From positions 186,001 to 250,000 of the forward strand of contig NZ_JACATN010000004.1 of the NCBI RefSeq assembly GCF_018603515.1: a stretch of 64,000 nt of DNA, in the 5' to 3' direction. The notes below the pieces were generated by a model that saw nothing but the letters and a program-made list of their open reading frames with translations, was not told the DNA's origin and did no database searches. Made by a program: the position numbers and the translations under genes. Below, one piece after another: positions 37,963 through 47,449 of the stretch. Position 1 is the first letter of the stretch. Each line of letters begins with the position of its first letter. The DNA comes from Zobellia barbeyronii. Its GTDB lineage: Bacteria > Bacteroidota > Bacteroidia > Flavobacteriales > Flavobacteriaceae.

Positions 37963-38100
37963 AAAACTAAAGGCTTCCATATTCATTGTTTTCTTAAAGG
38001 GTAACTATTCAACTGGATGTATTGAAAAAATAACCTGTTCAAAACAGTAACTATTCTTTTTTTAATTTCTTCACTTACGTAAGAATATACTTTCTTTTTA

Positions 38101-38194
38101 TTCGTTCTGTTCTAATCACAGTCGGTTTTTAGTAATCTAAAAACAACGGTCTGGGACTAGATAAAAGACTTACGGGTTAGACCAAAAAGGATTC
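38101..38194 (+). repeat. Degraded copy of the promoter and start of the 40012 gene
   Basis: These bases align almost without gaps with 39962-40056, which covers the upstream region and first 15 codons of the 223-residue gene. In this copy the ATG is CTG (38151), there is a one-base deletion, and an in-frame TAG occurs at 38178-38180. The rest of the gene is absent. It is a vestige of a duplication. Confidence 0.75.
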
Positions 38195-38271
38195 AGATTT
38201 ATGGAATATCATATTTCAAATTAAACCTTTGCCCCACCCTTTTGTCTTACTGAACATAAAATATAAAAGAA

Positions 38272-39240
38272 ATGAATTTTATAAGACCTACTGCATTCCT
38301 TTCGCTATTGCTAGCATTACACAGTTGTAGCGATGACAACACCACTTCTGACGAGACCGCGGTTATAGACCCTACGGAAGAAGCCTGTACTACAGACCAA
38401 GTTTTGGACAGCAGTAGAGGTCCTTGTGATGTAACCTTGCCTTACGCTTCTGAATATGAGGAATCTACTTCAGAAACTACGCGCACCATAGCCTCCAATT
38501 CTATACCGGAACATCTGGTGGGACTCTTTGGTGGTGGTTCCGGTTCTTTGAACCCCAATGCCATTTCCGAACAATCTGAAACTTACGAGTTACCCTTGAA
38601 CCCTACTGAAGCGACTGATTTTACATCGCTTTTAAATCAAAATACAGGCCCACAATATTCTTTTGGTGTGCTTTTAAACGGGGTGGAGTTAGATCCCGTT
38701 GCTGCAGAGCCCTTTCCGCATGAGGGTGCTTTGAGCGCCAATGTAAATTGGGAATGGAACTTAGAGGCCTTGAACGTAAACTTGGGCTTGGATTGCAATA
38801 ATGCACACGTACAACCTACGGGAAAATACCATTATCACGGTTCGCCTATACTTTTTCTAGAAAACCTGGATATTCCTGACAATGAAATGACCATGATCGG
38901 CTATGCTGCGGATGGTTTTCCTATTTATTACAAATATGCGTACGAGGATGCTACCGATGCTTCTTCCGCCGTAATTACAATGACACCTAGCTACGAATTA
39001 AAATCAGGAAACAGACCCGGAGATGGTGTTACGGCTCCTTGCGATGTGTACAACGGAATTTATTCTAACGATTATGAATTTATTGAAACTGCAGGCATTT
39101 TAGATAGGGCCAATGGAAGAAACGGTGTAACGCCAGAGTATCCTGATGGCACGTATTATTATGTGATTACAGATGCTTTTCCAAGTGTGCCAAGGTATTT
39201 TAGAGGTACGCCTTCCAACGATTTTAAATTAGGGCGATAA
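38272..39240 (+). CDS. YHYH-domain lipoprotein
   Basis: This 322-residue protein has a lipoprotein signal (LALHSC) followed by Ser/Asp/Glu-rich residues as in Bacteroidota surface-export signals (CSDDN). The core contains the YHYH signature in PTGKYHYHGSP, with IGYAADGFPIYYKY and GTYYYVITDAFPSVPRYF downstream. The YHYH domain is thought to bind metal, but its biochemical role is unsettled. The next gene starts immediately at the stop codon, indicating cotranscription. Confidence 0.82.
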   Translation: MNFIRPTAFLSLLLALHSCSDDNTTSDETAVIDPTEEACTTDQVLDSSRGPCDVTLPYASEYEESTSETTRTIASNSIPEHLVGLFGGGSGSLNPNAISEQSETYELPLNPTEATDFTSLLNQNTGPQYSFGVLLNGVELDPVAAEPFPHEGALSANVNWEWNLEALNVNLGLDCNNAHVQPTGKYHYHGSPILFLENLDIPDNEMTMIGYAADGFPIYYKYAYEDATDASSAVITMTPSYELKSGNRPGDGVTAPCDVYNGIYSNDYEFIETAGILDRANGRNGVTPEYPDGTYYYVITDAFPSVPRYFRGTPSNDFKLGR

Positions 39241-39807
39241 ATGAAATATGTTATTCTCCTGCTTCTATGGAGTATGCCCTTTTCTAATGCATGGGCACAT
39301 GAAGCCAATGAGGCTTTTTTTAAATTCACCCAAACGGAAAATACCATTGTGGTAGAAGCCGAATTTCCGTGGACATTAAGAAACGCGCTCCTTGCTTACA
39401 AACCTTCCTTAAAAGAGGCGGTGAACAACCGTGATTTTGAAACTACCTTTTTAGAATACCTGAGGGAAAATCTTATCCTGAAAGATGAAAACGGCGTGGT
39501 TCTGGAGTTGCAGAGTTTTGAAGAATTGGATAATAACCAGCATGCCCATCAAAACACCTACAACATCACTTTTAAGGGAACCAGTCTATCTGAGGTAACG
39601 AATACCACTTTATGCAACCTTAACGGAAATCAGGTAAACTATAACACTCTTGCTCTAGGTGAAGAAAATGAAACGTTCCAAACGGGAAGCCAGAAAGGTA
39701 CTTTTCAATTGAAAAAAGAGAATAATACTCCGTACCTATTGCTATTATTGATTCCTGTGTTTTATTTCCTTTATAAGAAATTCGGTAAAAAATCGGTTTC
39801 TCACTAA
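39241..39807 (+). CDS. Exported membrane-anchored protein next to YHYH gene
   Basis: This 188-residue protein has a signal peptide (NAWAHEANEA), a beta-rich periplasmic part and a C-terminal helix (YLLLLLIPVFYFLY) with a basic tail, suggesting a type I membrane protein. It resembles DUF6702-like proteins in layout, but this is not certain. The adjacency to the YHYH gene (zero spacing) suggests a shared function in the envelope, perhaps metal-linked. Confidence 0.55.
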   Translation: MKYVILLLLWSMPFSNAWAHEANEAFFKFTQTENTIVVEAEFPWTLRNALLAYKPSLKEAVNNRDFETTFLEYLRENLILKDENGVVLELQSFEELDNNQHAHQNTYNITFKGTSLSEVTNTTLCNLNGNQVNYNTLALGEENETFQTGSQKGTFQLKKENNTPYLLLLLIPVFYFLYKKFGKKSVSH

Positions 39808-40011
39808 AACTAATGGACGCCACGGCTATGTTATTTGGGTTGTTTTTGGTGTAAATCGGTTTACTTCTACCCTCTTCTAGTATCTATAGAAAATGGAAAA
39901 ATAGAGATGAAATTTCTTGAAAAAATTCTCTTTGTTCACCTAAAAATATCCTCTTCTTTTTTTCGTTCTATTGTAATCAAAATCAGCTTTTAGTAATTAA
40001 AAAACAACCGC

Positions 40012-40683
40012 ATGGGATTAGACATGCGTCCTATGGGCAAGCCCCAAAAAGGATTCGAAAAAAGGTTTAAAGAAATTTTTGAAATGGTGAGTTCCGATAC
40101 TATCCCTAAACCTAGTTTTATGGATAAACTCAGGGGAATTAAACAACCTACAAAAGAAGAATTGATTCAAGAATGGTTTGACAACCAAATATCGACCTAC
40201 GAAACCATAAAAGCGCCCATGGTAGGAAAAGACCAAGAGGCCGAAAGTTGGATCAAAGAACGGTATGAGGAAATGGAACCAAAACCACCTTTGGAAGATT
40301 TTCTAAAAGAACACCACGGGTACTATGTTATTCCGCTTGCCAAAGAACAAGATGGCGTTCCTTGCTATAAAGCTCTTGGGCAGGACGAAAATGTTTTTAG
40401 GGGGCAGTTTTTAAAAGATTGCGTTGACCTGATCGGAGAAGATTTGGTAAGTGAGGCTTGGAGTACAAAACAAGCGGATGAAACACTAGATTATGGCAAT
40501 CGGTTAATGAGTGCTGCCAATACTATTGCAAAAGAGCATAACCTGGAGCATTTAAAAGACCAGCAAACTGCTCCCAATACGGACGAAAACCAAATAGAAT
40601 CTAAACTTCATATTGTATATTCCGCTGCCAAATGGCTCACTTTCTACGGAAAAAATGGGCATGGGTATGAGGCGGATTTTTAG
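40012..40683 (+). CDS. Cytosolic hypothetical protein
   Basis: This 223-residue soluble protein starts MGLDMRPMGKPQKGFEKRF and is rich in charged residues. It has no signal or helix and no recognised family. Its upstream region and first codons occur as a decayed duplicate at 38101-38194, so the family has been duplicated locally. Confidence 0.6.
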   Translation: MGLDMRPMGKPQKGFEKRFKEIFEMVSSDTIPKPSFMDKLRGIKQPTKEELIQEWFDNQISTYETIKAPMVGKDQEAESWIKERYEEMEPKPPLEDFLKEHHGYYVIPLAKEQDGVPCYKALGQDENVFRGQFLKDCVDLIGEDLVSEAWSTKQADETLDYGNRLMSAANTIAKEHNLEHLKDQQTAPNTDENQIESKLHIVYSAAKWLTFYGKNGHGYEADF

Positions 40684-40740
40684 TGGGAGGTAGTTACATA
40701 GAATATGATTTAACCAATTATTTTACCCAATTTCTTAATT

Positions 40741-41098
40741 ATGGAAAACTATAACCGAGCCTTAACCATCAAAAATTATTTCAATGAAATAACTTCTGGG
40801 AAACTGGAATTTTCAGATTTAAGACAAAAGCTTGAAAACCTAGGCATAGAACAAGAAGAAATTACTGTAGTCATAAGGCAGGTTGACAAAAAAGTACAAA
40901 GAAATATAGGCAATAAATGCAACTGGTAAAAATTTATTTTATGGAGGTTTGATTGTAGCCCTTTTCGGATTGGTTTTAACTATTGGAACTCTAACAGGCT
41001 TAGTAAACTTAAAAGGAATTGGAATTATGGCATATGGCCCTATTGCAGGAGGACTTATAACAGCCATGACCGGAAAATCTCAAATGAACCCCAATTAA
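40741..41098 (+). pseudogene. Frameshifted small membrane protein
   Basis: Frame 1 from 40741 gives 62 residues (coiled, charged: NYFNEITSGKLEFSDLRQKL...) and stops at 40929. The +1 frame is open from 40910 and continues seamlessly with NATGKNLFYGGLIVALFGL, a second hydrophobic segment (GIMAYGPIAGGLITA) and TAA at 41096-41098. Together this matches a flavobacterial layout of N-terminal helical domain plus two membrane helices, so one indel between 40910 and 40929 splits the gene. Sequencing error is possible. Confidence 0.65.
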
Positions 41099-41307
41099 AC
41101 AAAATTTCATCCTCTTTTAACCCAACACCTAAATACTATTTGGATACATCTAATGGACCTAGCTATTCTTGAAGCCCAGGAACCAAAACAAAAGTGGTTG
41201 GATTGAAAAGGAGAGATGAAATTTAAAAAACCGCTATATTTCTTAAGAAATATAATGTATTTTGCAAGCTAAATCATTACTAATTAGTCTAGATTATTAA
41301 AACGAGA

Positions 41308-42636
41308 ATGAAATTTTTAAAACCAATTGCATTAATCATTTTTGTTTTTCTAATAACCGTCAGCTGTTCTGAAAATGAGACCACTACAGTGGAGCCTCCT
41401 GTAAACAAGGGAGAACAAGAAGAGCCAGCTGAACCAGTTTCAGTAATTTATTTTACGCTGACCGTGGATGCATCGACAAATACCAAAGAAACTGAAGATT
41501 GGATTATCATTCACAATGATACCGGAGAAATATTAGACTTCAAATCCTACGAAGCTGGAGATGTACTTACTTTTGAATCTTTGGAAACAGAAGTAACGAA
41601 TAAGATTACAGTTAGCCATTTAAGAAGGATATTAAATTTAACAGAAGATGGTTATTTCATACAGACTTATACCGATATTGATAACGGCAGTAATTGGAAA
41701 TTTACCGAAGGTACTGCTATTAATCTAACGCCTAGTATTGGCACCTTTGATATCAACATAACTAATATCCCAAGTAGATCAACTAAAATACCGCATGCAG
41801 TTTCCAGCTTAGAACATATTCCATACCAATTTGTTTATGCTGGGTCGCTTATAAATTCTAGCTATGTAGATTTTCGCATAAATAATATTGACTTAAGAAC
41901 TGAAACAGACATTATTGTATCTATTATGGACGATAATTTTGATATGAAATATCGTTTTGTAAATGATGTCAAAGTAGGTGATGCGTACAACTTTGATTAT
42001 TCTGAATTTATGGCTTTTGACAGTAGTTTAATTATAGACTTACCGGCAACTACAAAAACACTAGTCTATGACGTATTCACAATTAATGAAAACACACTAC
42101 GAAAAGGTTATCATTTGAACTCATACGGTTATTGGTCGTACGGTATACCTGATAAAATAAAACTAGGCTATCTAAATAAGTTTAATAATTATCTATCAGA
42201 TATTATACTTACGTTTGATAAAACACAATACCGATACATATCAATCGGTCCAAAACCCGAAAGTTTAATTATTAGAGAGGACTTATTCTTTACCCCTGAA
42301 AATTCATCTATTTTCGAATTTACTTTTACTACTAACGTAGATACCATAATTAGGAAAAATAACAGTTGGTATACCTCTACAGGTAAACATAACATAGATT
42401 TTGCATATTTACGATGGTCAATTACTTCTCCTGGACACGATTACCCTGTAATTGGAGAGATACCTGATGAGTTAAAAAAAATGTATCCCGCTATGAAAAT
42501 TAATGATCTCAAATATGATTATTCAACTATACAGATTAAATCAATTCCATATCAGGAGTGGATTACCAAATGGTACGTTGATTATGATTCATCGTTTACA
42601 AAAACTGAAAGGGAAGAATATGTATTCCTTGAATAA
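41308..42636 (+). CDS. Large lipoprotein, unknown
   Basis: This 442-residue protein has a lipobox (LITVSC) followed by an acidic Pro-rich linker (PPVNKGEQEEPAEP), consistent with display on the cell surface. The remainder is beta-rich with recurring Asn/Asp/Tyr. No family recognised; adhesion or polysaccharide-binding is only a guess. It ends before a strong terminator. Confidence 0.6.
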   Translation: MKFLKPIALIIFVFLITVSCSENETTTVEPPVNKGEQEEPAEPVSVIYFTLTVDASTNTKETEDWIIIHNDTGEILDFKSYEAGDVLTFESLETEVTNKITVSHLRRILNLTEDGYFIQTYTDIDNGSNWKFTEGTAINLTPSIGTFDINITNIPSRSTKIPHAVSSLEHIPYQFVYAGSLINSSYVDFRINNIDLRTETDIIVSIMDDNFDMKYRFVNDVKVGDAYNFDYSEFMAFDSSLIIDLPATTKTLVYDVFTINENTLRKGYHLNSYGYWSYGIPDKIKLGYLNKFNNYLSDIILTFDKTQYRYISIGPKPESLIIREDLFFTPENSSIFEFTFTTNVDTIIRKNNSWYTSTGKHNIDFAYLRWSITSPGHDYPVIGEIPDELKKMYPAMKINDLKYDYSTIQIKSIPYQEWITKWYVDYDSSFTKTEREEYVFLE

Positions 42637-42667
42637 ATGACTTCAGCACGTACTTATGGCACGCCAA

Positions 42668-42705
42668 AAAAAGGAACATTTCGGTAAAACGGAATGTTCC
42701 TTTTT
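42668..42705 (+). terminator. Intrinsic terminator
   Basis: A 16-bp stem (AAAAAGGAACATTTCG against its near-complement, one G-U pair) with loop GTAAAA ends in a T-run. It closes the accessory stretch after the large lipoprotein gene. Confidence 0.85.
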
Positions 42706-42889
42706 CGGTTTATAAATGAAAATACAAGGTTTTGGTAAAGGCTCTATTAGAAAGTTCCTTACTTTTATCTTTCGCACAAACCCGCACTCAAACTACTTGT
42801 TTAATTTCATTCTTTTGGGTCATGATGTGTTTTTTCCGCAATTAGCACATAAGAAACACATCACTTTAAAAACTGAAGAACAGCTACAC

Positions 42890-44695
42890 ATGAAACACAT
42901 TAAAACCCTCCTATTTGTATTCCTCTTAACGCTAAGCACAACTATAAAGGCACAGGAGGCTCCGTTTTCCGATTTATTACAGAACATAGATTCTAGAGAG
43001 AAAACCAGTTTAAATGGCCTATGGGACATGATTGTTGACCCGCTAGAAAACGGATATTACAACCACAGGTTACAACCCAAAGAAGACGGCTATTTTATGA
43101 ATGCCCAAATGCAATCTCCGTCTGACTTAATAGAATACAATTTTGATACCAGCAAGCAACTTATGGTTCCTGGGGATTGGAATACGCAAATGGACAAATT
43201 GTATTACTACGAGGGCACTGTTTGGTCCAAAAAAGACTTTACCTATACCGCCAAGAATGACGAGGCCGCTTTTTTATATTTTGAGGCCGTAAATTATGAG
43301 GCCATAGTTTACCTGAACGGCGAACGTATTGGTAGGCATGTGGGTGGATATACCCCGTTTCAGTTTGAGGTTACGGACAAGCTAAAAGAAGGCAACAACT
43401 TTGTGGTCGTAAAAGTGGATAACAAACGAAAAAGAGAAAACGTACCAACGGTAAACCAAGATTGGTGGAACTACGGCGGCATTACCAGATCGGTTCATTT
43501 AATTACTGTGCCAAAATCTCATATTAATGATTACTCGGTTCAATTACCAAAAGGCGTAACCAATGCCATTAAAGGTTGGGTTTCGGTTGCCAACGGTAAA
43601 GATGGTGATGCCGTGAGCATAGCTATTCCTGAACTAAAGAAAACAGTAAACACCGTTCTTAAAAATGGAAAAGCTGAATTTTCTATTAAAGCGAAACCAA
43701 AACTTTGGAGTCCAACTAGCCCCAAGACCTATGAAGTTGTTTTAAAAACGGCAACCGATGAAATTACGGATCAGATCGGTTTTAGAACCATAGCTACGGA
43801 AGGGTCTAAAATCTTATTGAACGGAAAACAGATATTCTTAAAAGGGATAAGCATTCACGAAGAAGCCCCCTTTAAAACGGGACGTGTAGTTTCTGTAGAG
43901 GAATGTAAAATATTGTTGGAATGGGCCAAAGAATTGGGCTGTAATTTTATCCGTCTGGCGCACTACCCTCATAGCGAAGCTATGGTACGTGAGGCAGAGA
44001 AAATGGGCTTTTTAATATGGTCCGAAATACCGGTGTATTGGACTATTCAGTTTGACAATGAAGATACTTATGCCAATGCAAAAAACCAGCTTACGGAAAT
44101 GATTTCTAGGGATAAAAACCGTGCAGCCGTGGTACTATGGTCTATGGCGAATGAAACTCCTGAAGGCGAATCTAGATTGAATTTTATAGGAAACCTTGCC
44201 GAACAAGCCCGAAAGCTAGATGATACCCGTCTTATTACAGCTGCACTAGATACACAAGCACAAGGGGATGATGGCAACTTAATTGAAGACCCACTGGGCG
44301 AAGTGGTAGATGTTATAGGTATTAATGCCTATTGTGGTTGGTACGCCGGCGCAACCGATACTTGTGCGCAATTAAAATGGGCAAGTGCGTACAACAAGCC
44401 TATGATTATGAGTGAAGTTGGTGGAGGTGCTCTTTATGGTCATCATGGTGAAAAAAATGAACGATGGACGGAAGAATACCAAGCAGAGGTTTTTAAAACC
44501 AATATTGAAATGATGCGTAACATTGATTTCCTATCTGGTTTATCTCCGTGGATTTTGATGGATTTCCGCTCTTCTAGACGTCCGTTAAGAAGAATCCAAG
44601 ACGACTTTAATAGAAAAGGATTGATCTCTGAACAGGGAATGAAGAAACAAGCTTTTTTTATCCTTCAAGAGTATTACGAGAAAGAAAATAACTAA
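42890..44695 (+). CDS. Glycoside hydrolase family 2, beta-glucuronidase/galactosidase-like
   Basis: The start at 42890 begins directly with a signal peptide (TTIKAQ cleavage); the frame extends to 42716 without coding character. The roughly 601-residue enzyme has the GH2 layout: sugar-binding domain (VNYEAIVYLNGERIGRHVGGYTPF), immunoglobulin-like domain and TIM barrel. The acid/base is Glu422 in WSMANE and the nucleophile Glu509 in IMSEVGGG. The N-terminal NGLWDMIVDP...GYYNHR pattern recalls beta-glucuronidases in Bacteroidota. The specificity is uncertain, and beta-galactosidase or other uronic-acid activity is possible. Confidence 0.87.
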   Translation: MKHIKTLLFVFLLTLSTTIKAQEAPFSDLLQNIDSREKTSLNGLWDMIVDPLENGYYNHRLQPKEDGYFMNAQMQSPSDLIEYNFDTSKQLMVPGDWNTQMDKLYYYEGTVWSKKDFTYTAKNDEAAFLYFEAVNYEAIVYLNGERIGRHVGGYTPFQFEVTDKLKEGNNFVVVKVDNKRKRENVPTVNQDWWNYGGITRSVHLITVPKSHINDYSVQLPKGVTNAIKGWVSVANGKDGDAVSIAIPELKKTVNTVLKNGKAEFSIKAKPKLWSPTSPKTYEVVLKTATDEITDQIGFRTIATEGSKILLNGKQIFLKGISIHEEAPFKTGRVVSVEECKILLEWAKELGCNFIRLAHYPHSEAMVREAEKMGFLIWSEIPVYWTIQFDNEDTYANAKNQLTEMISRDKNRAAVVLWSMANETPEGESRLNFIGNLAEQARKLDDTRLITAALDTQAQGDDGNLIEDPLGEVVDVIGINAYCGWYAGATDTCAQLKWASAYNKPMIMSEVGGGALYGHHGEKNERWTEEYQAEVFKTNIEMMRNIDFLSGLSPWILMDFRSSRRPLRRIQDDFNRKGLISEQGMKKQAFFILQEYYEKENN

Positions 44696-44744
44696 TATTT
44701 TGTACGCCGCTGATTTTATAAGTTAGCGTACTTTTAGTATTTAG

Positions 44745-44783
44745 AAAAGCACTCCTTTGTTTAAAAAAGGAGTGCTTTTTTTT
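44745..44783 (+). terminator. Intrinsic terminator after GH2
   Basis: AAAAGCACTCCTTT pairs with AAAGGAGTGCTTTT across a 7-nt loop and is followed by a T-run. It lies about 50 nt after the GH2 stop codon. Confidence 0.87.
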
Positions 44784-44927
44784 ATGCTACGCTTCTGCTC
44801 TACACACAAAACATCCCAAATCTGACTGCATTTTCCATAAATAGCAGCAGTCTTCAAAAACACCAACCCTATAAAACGACAGTAAACCAAGGGGTTAAAT
44901 TTTATTATTTAGATTTATTATAAATAA

Positions 44928-44959
44928 TTTGGCAGATTAAACATGCATAGATACATTTG
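44928..44959 (+). promoter_or_regulatory. Canonical Bacteroidota promoter of the TonB receptor gene
   Basis: TTTG at 44928-44931 is followed by 20 nt and TACATTTG at 44952-44959, matching TTTG-N19-20-TAnnTTTG. Transcription would start near 44966, about 30 nt before the ATG. Confidence 0.7.
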
Positions 44960-44998
44960 TCGCAAATTAACTATTCATATCAAGTCTAAATAAATATA

Positions 44999-47398
44999 AT
45001 GAAATATTTTGTAGCAACCTTAGCGTTAGTATTCCTGTCTCACGTTGGTTTTTCCCAAGAAGCGACCGTAACAGGAAAAGTAACGGATAACACCAAAATG
45101 CCCCTTTTTGGTGTAAACGTCCTCCTAAAAAATACGAGTACCGGAACCCAAACTAACGAAGCGGGTTCTTTTGAACTTAACCATCTTAGCAACGGCAACT
45201 ATGTGTTGTCTCTCTCCTACCTCGGGTTCAAAACCAAGGAAATTCCATTCTCGGTTGCTAACAACCAAAATGTAACCTTACCCGAGATTGTACTTTACGA
45301 AGGAAATGAAATCCTGAACGAAGTAATCGTTGAAGCAGAACGACGGAACAAATTTTCTAGAAAGCAAACGGCCTATGTTTCTAAAATGCCCCTAAAGAAC
45401 ATAGAAAACCCCCAAGTTTACAACACCATTACGAATCAATTACTTATCTCCCAGTCCGTTAACACCTTCCAGGATGCATTAGTAAATGCTGCGGGTATTA
45501 CGCAATTATGGTCCTCTACAGGTAGAAGTGGCGATGGTGCCGGGTATTATTCTAGCCGTGGTTTTGCAGTGCAACCACAATTGGTAAATGGCGTTGCCGG
45601 AATTACAAATGGGTTTATCAACCCTTCTAATGTAGAACGTGTGGAAGTTATAAAAGGTCCTTCTGGAACTTTATTTGGTAGCTCAGTTACCTCTTACGGC
45701 GGCTTGATTAATATTGTTACCAAAAAACCCTATAACAGCACTGGAGGAGAGGTAACGGTATCTGGCGGTTCTAATGATTTTGCAAAACTAAATGTAGATG
45801 TAAATATCTCTGATGGCGAAAAATTATCCTTCCGCTTAAATGGTGGTTTCCAAAAGGACAACAGCTTTCAAGATGCAGGTTTTAAGAAGTCGGTTTTTAT
45901 AGCGCCATCGCTTTCGTATAAGGTTAACAACAACCTATCCTTGAACTTCTCCTATGAAGCATCAGGGAATGAGCAGACCAATGAAACGTTCCTATTCTTA
46001 AACAGATCTAGTCCCATAGCGTTTAATTCTATTGCCGATTTAAATTACGACACCAATTTATCCTTTACCAACAATGATGTTACCATAGATAATATCACCC
46101 AGAATTACAGGGGAGAAATTGCTTGGAAAATAACGGATAACTGGTCTTCTCAAACCTTAATAGCAGGCGGATTGGCTAAATCTTTAGGTTACTATACCTA
46201 TTTATGGAACACGGCAGATTATACAGACCCGGCAGCTCCCATAGGTACAGAAAACTTTAGCTTGTATGCACAAGACACGGATTCTAGAACAAAGACCTTA
46301 AACCTGCAGCAAAACTTTAATGGAACCTTTCATTTAGGAGATTTGGAAAATAAGTTATTAGTTGGTTTAGATTACTTGGATTCTAAAACAATAGACAATA
46401 GCTCTAATTGGGGATACCTGCATTCTATAAATCTACAGGGCGATTTAATATATGGTGAGCCAGCAATTAATGCCCAGAATTTAAGTACTGCATTAACAGG
46501 CTTAGGGAATCTAGATTCTGATGTGCGCCAAAATGTATTTGGAGCCTATATCTCAGATGTTATCCACATTATACCTTCTTTATCCGTAATGGCGAGTGTA
46601 CGTTATGACCGGTTTGATTATGAAGGTGATGTAAATACCGTAGCTGATGATGATTCCGAATATACTGAATCTACTTTCTCTCCAAAATTTGGTATCGTTT
46701 TTCAGCCTATTATAGATCAATTGTCCGTTTTTGCGAATTATCAGAATGGATTTTCATATGTAAATCCGCAATACATCACCGACTTTTCTTCAGGTGAAAC
46801 CGTATTACAATCCTATGATGTTGAAGAAGCAAATCAATTTGAAGTGGGGATGAAATCTAATCTATTCCACAATAAATTAGAAGCTACATTAAGCTATTAC
46901 AACATAAACGTAGACAACAAATATTACTGGGCGACAAAAACACAGGATTTAGAAATAAACAGCCAGGGTATTGAGCTTGAAGTAAACGCCAACCCAATTG
47001 AAGGGTTACACATACATACCGGTTTTAGTTACAACGATTCTGAAATTACGGATTCTCCTTCTGCCATGGAATTAGTAGGTAATAGGTATGGCGAATCTGG
47101 TCCAGATATAACCTATAACTTTTGGACCGATTATAAGTTTCTAAAAAACTTTGGAGTTGGAGCCGGTTTTAACGGTGCTTCGGAATATGATACCATGGTT
47201 GACTATAAAGCAACCACCGGAAGTTTTTACATTCCTTCTTATACCGTTTTTAACGCTTCTGTCTATTATGAAACAGACAAGTACAGGTTTAGTATTAAAG
47301 GGAATAACCTAGCGGATAAATCCTATTATTCTGGATGGAGTACGGTAACTCCACAGCAAAGAAGAGCACTTCTGGGCACCTTCAGTTTTAAATTTTAA
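44999..47398 (+). CDS. TonB-dependent siderophore-type receptor
   Basis: This 799-residue outer-membrane receptor has a signal peptide, an N-terminal CarboxypepD_reg domain (TGKVTDNTKMPLFGVNVLLK), a plug (about residues 140-240, with a VERVEVIKGPSGTLFGS motif) and a 22-strand barrel ending in an aromatic residue (FSFKF). The plug type fits FecA/ferrichrome receptors rather than SusC. The next gene encodes a PepSY-helix protein typical of iron-siderophore systems, so the ligand is likely a ferric siderophore; no Fur box was identified. Confidence 0.9.
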   Translation: MKYFVATLALVFLSHVGFSQEATVTGKVTDNTKMPLFGVNVLLKNTSTGTQTNEAGSFELNHLSNGNYVLSLSYLGFKTKEIPFSVANNQNVTLPEIVLYEGNEILNEVIVEAERRNKFSRKQTAYVSKMPLKNIENPQVYNTITNQLLISQSVNTFQDALVNAAGITQLWSSTGRSGDGAGYYSSRGFAVQPQLVNGVAGITNGFINPSNVERVEVIKGPSGTLFGSSVTSYGGLINIVTKKPYNSTGGEVTVSGGSNDFAKLNVDVNISDGEKLSFRLNGGFQKDNSFQDAGFKKSVFIAPSLSYKVNNNLSLNFSYEASGNEQTNETFLFLNRSSPIAFNSIADLNYDTNLSFTNNDVTIDNITQNYRGEIAWKITDNWSSQTLIAGGLAKSLGYYTYLWNTADYTDPAAPIGTENFSLYAQDTDSRTKTLNLQQNFNGTFHLGDLENKLLVGLDYLDSKTIDNSSNWGYLHSINLQGDLIYGEPAINAQNLSTALTGLGNLDSDVRQNVFGAYISDVIHIIPSLSVMASVRYDRFDYEGDVNTVADDDSEYTESTFSPKFGIVFQPIIDQLSVFANYQNGFSYVNPQYITDFSSGETVLQSYDVEEANQFEVGMKSNLFHNKLEATLSYYNINVDNKYYWATKTQDLEINSQGIELEVNANPIEGLHIHTGFSYNDSEITDSPSAMELVGNRYGESGPDITYNFWTDYKFLKNFGVGAGFNGASEYDTMVDYKATTGSFYIPSYTVFNASVYYETDKYRFSIKGNNLADKSYYSGWSTVTPQQRRALLGTFSFKF

Positions 47399-47449
47399 AA
47401 TATAATCCATAAAGGCAACTCATACAGGTTGCCTTATTCTTTGTATCCT

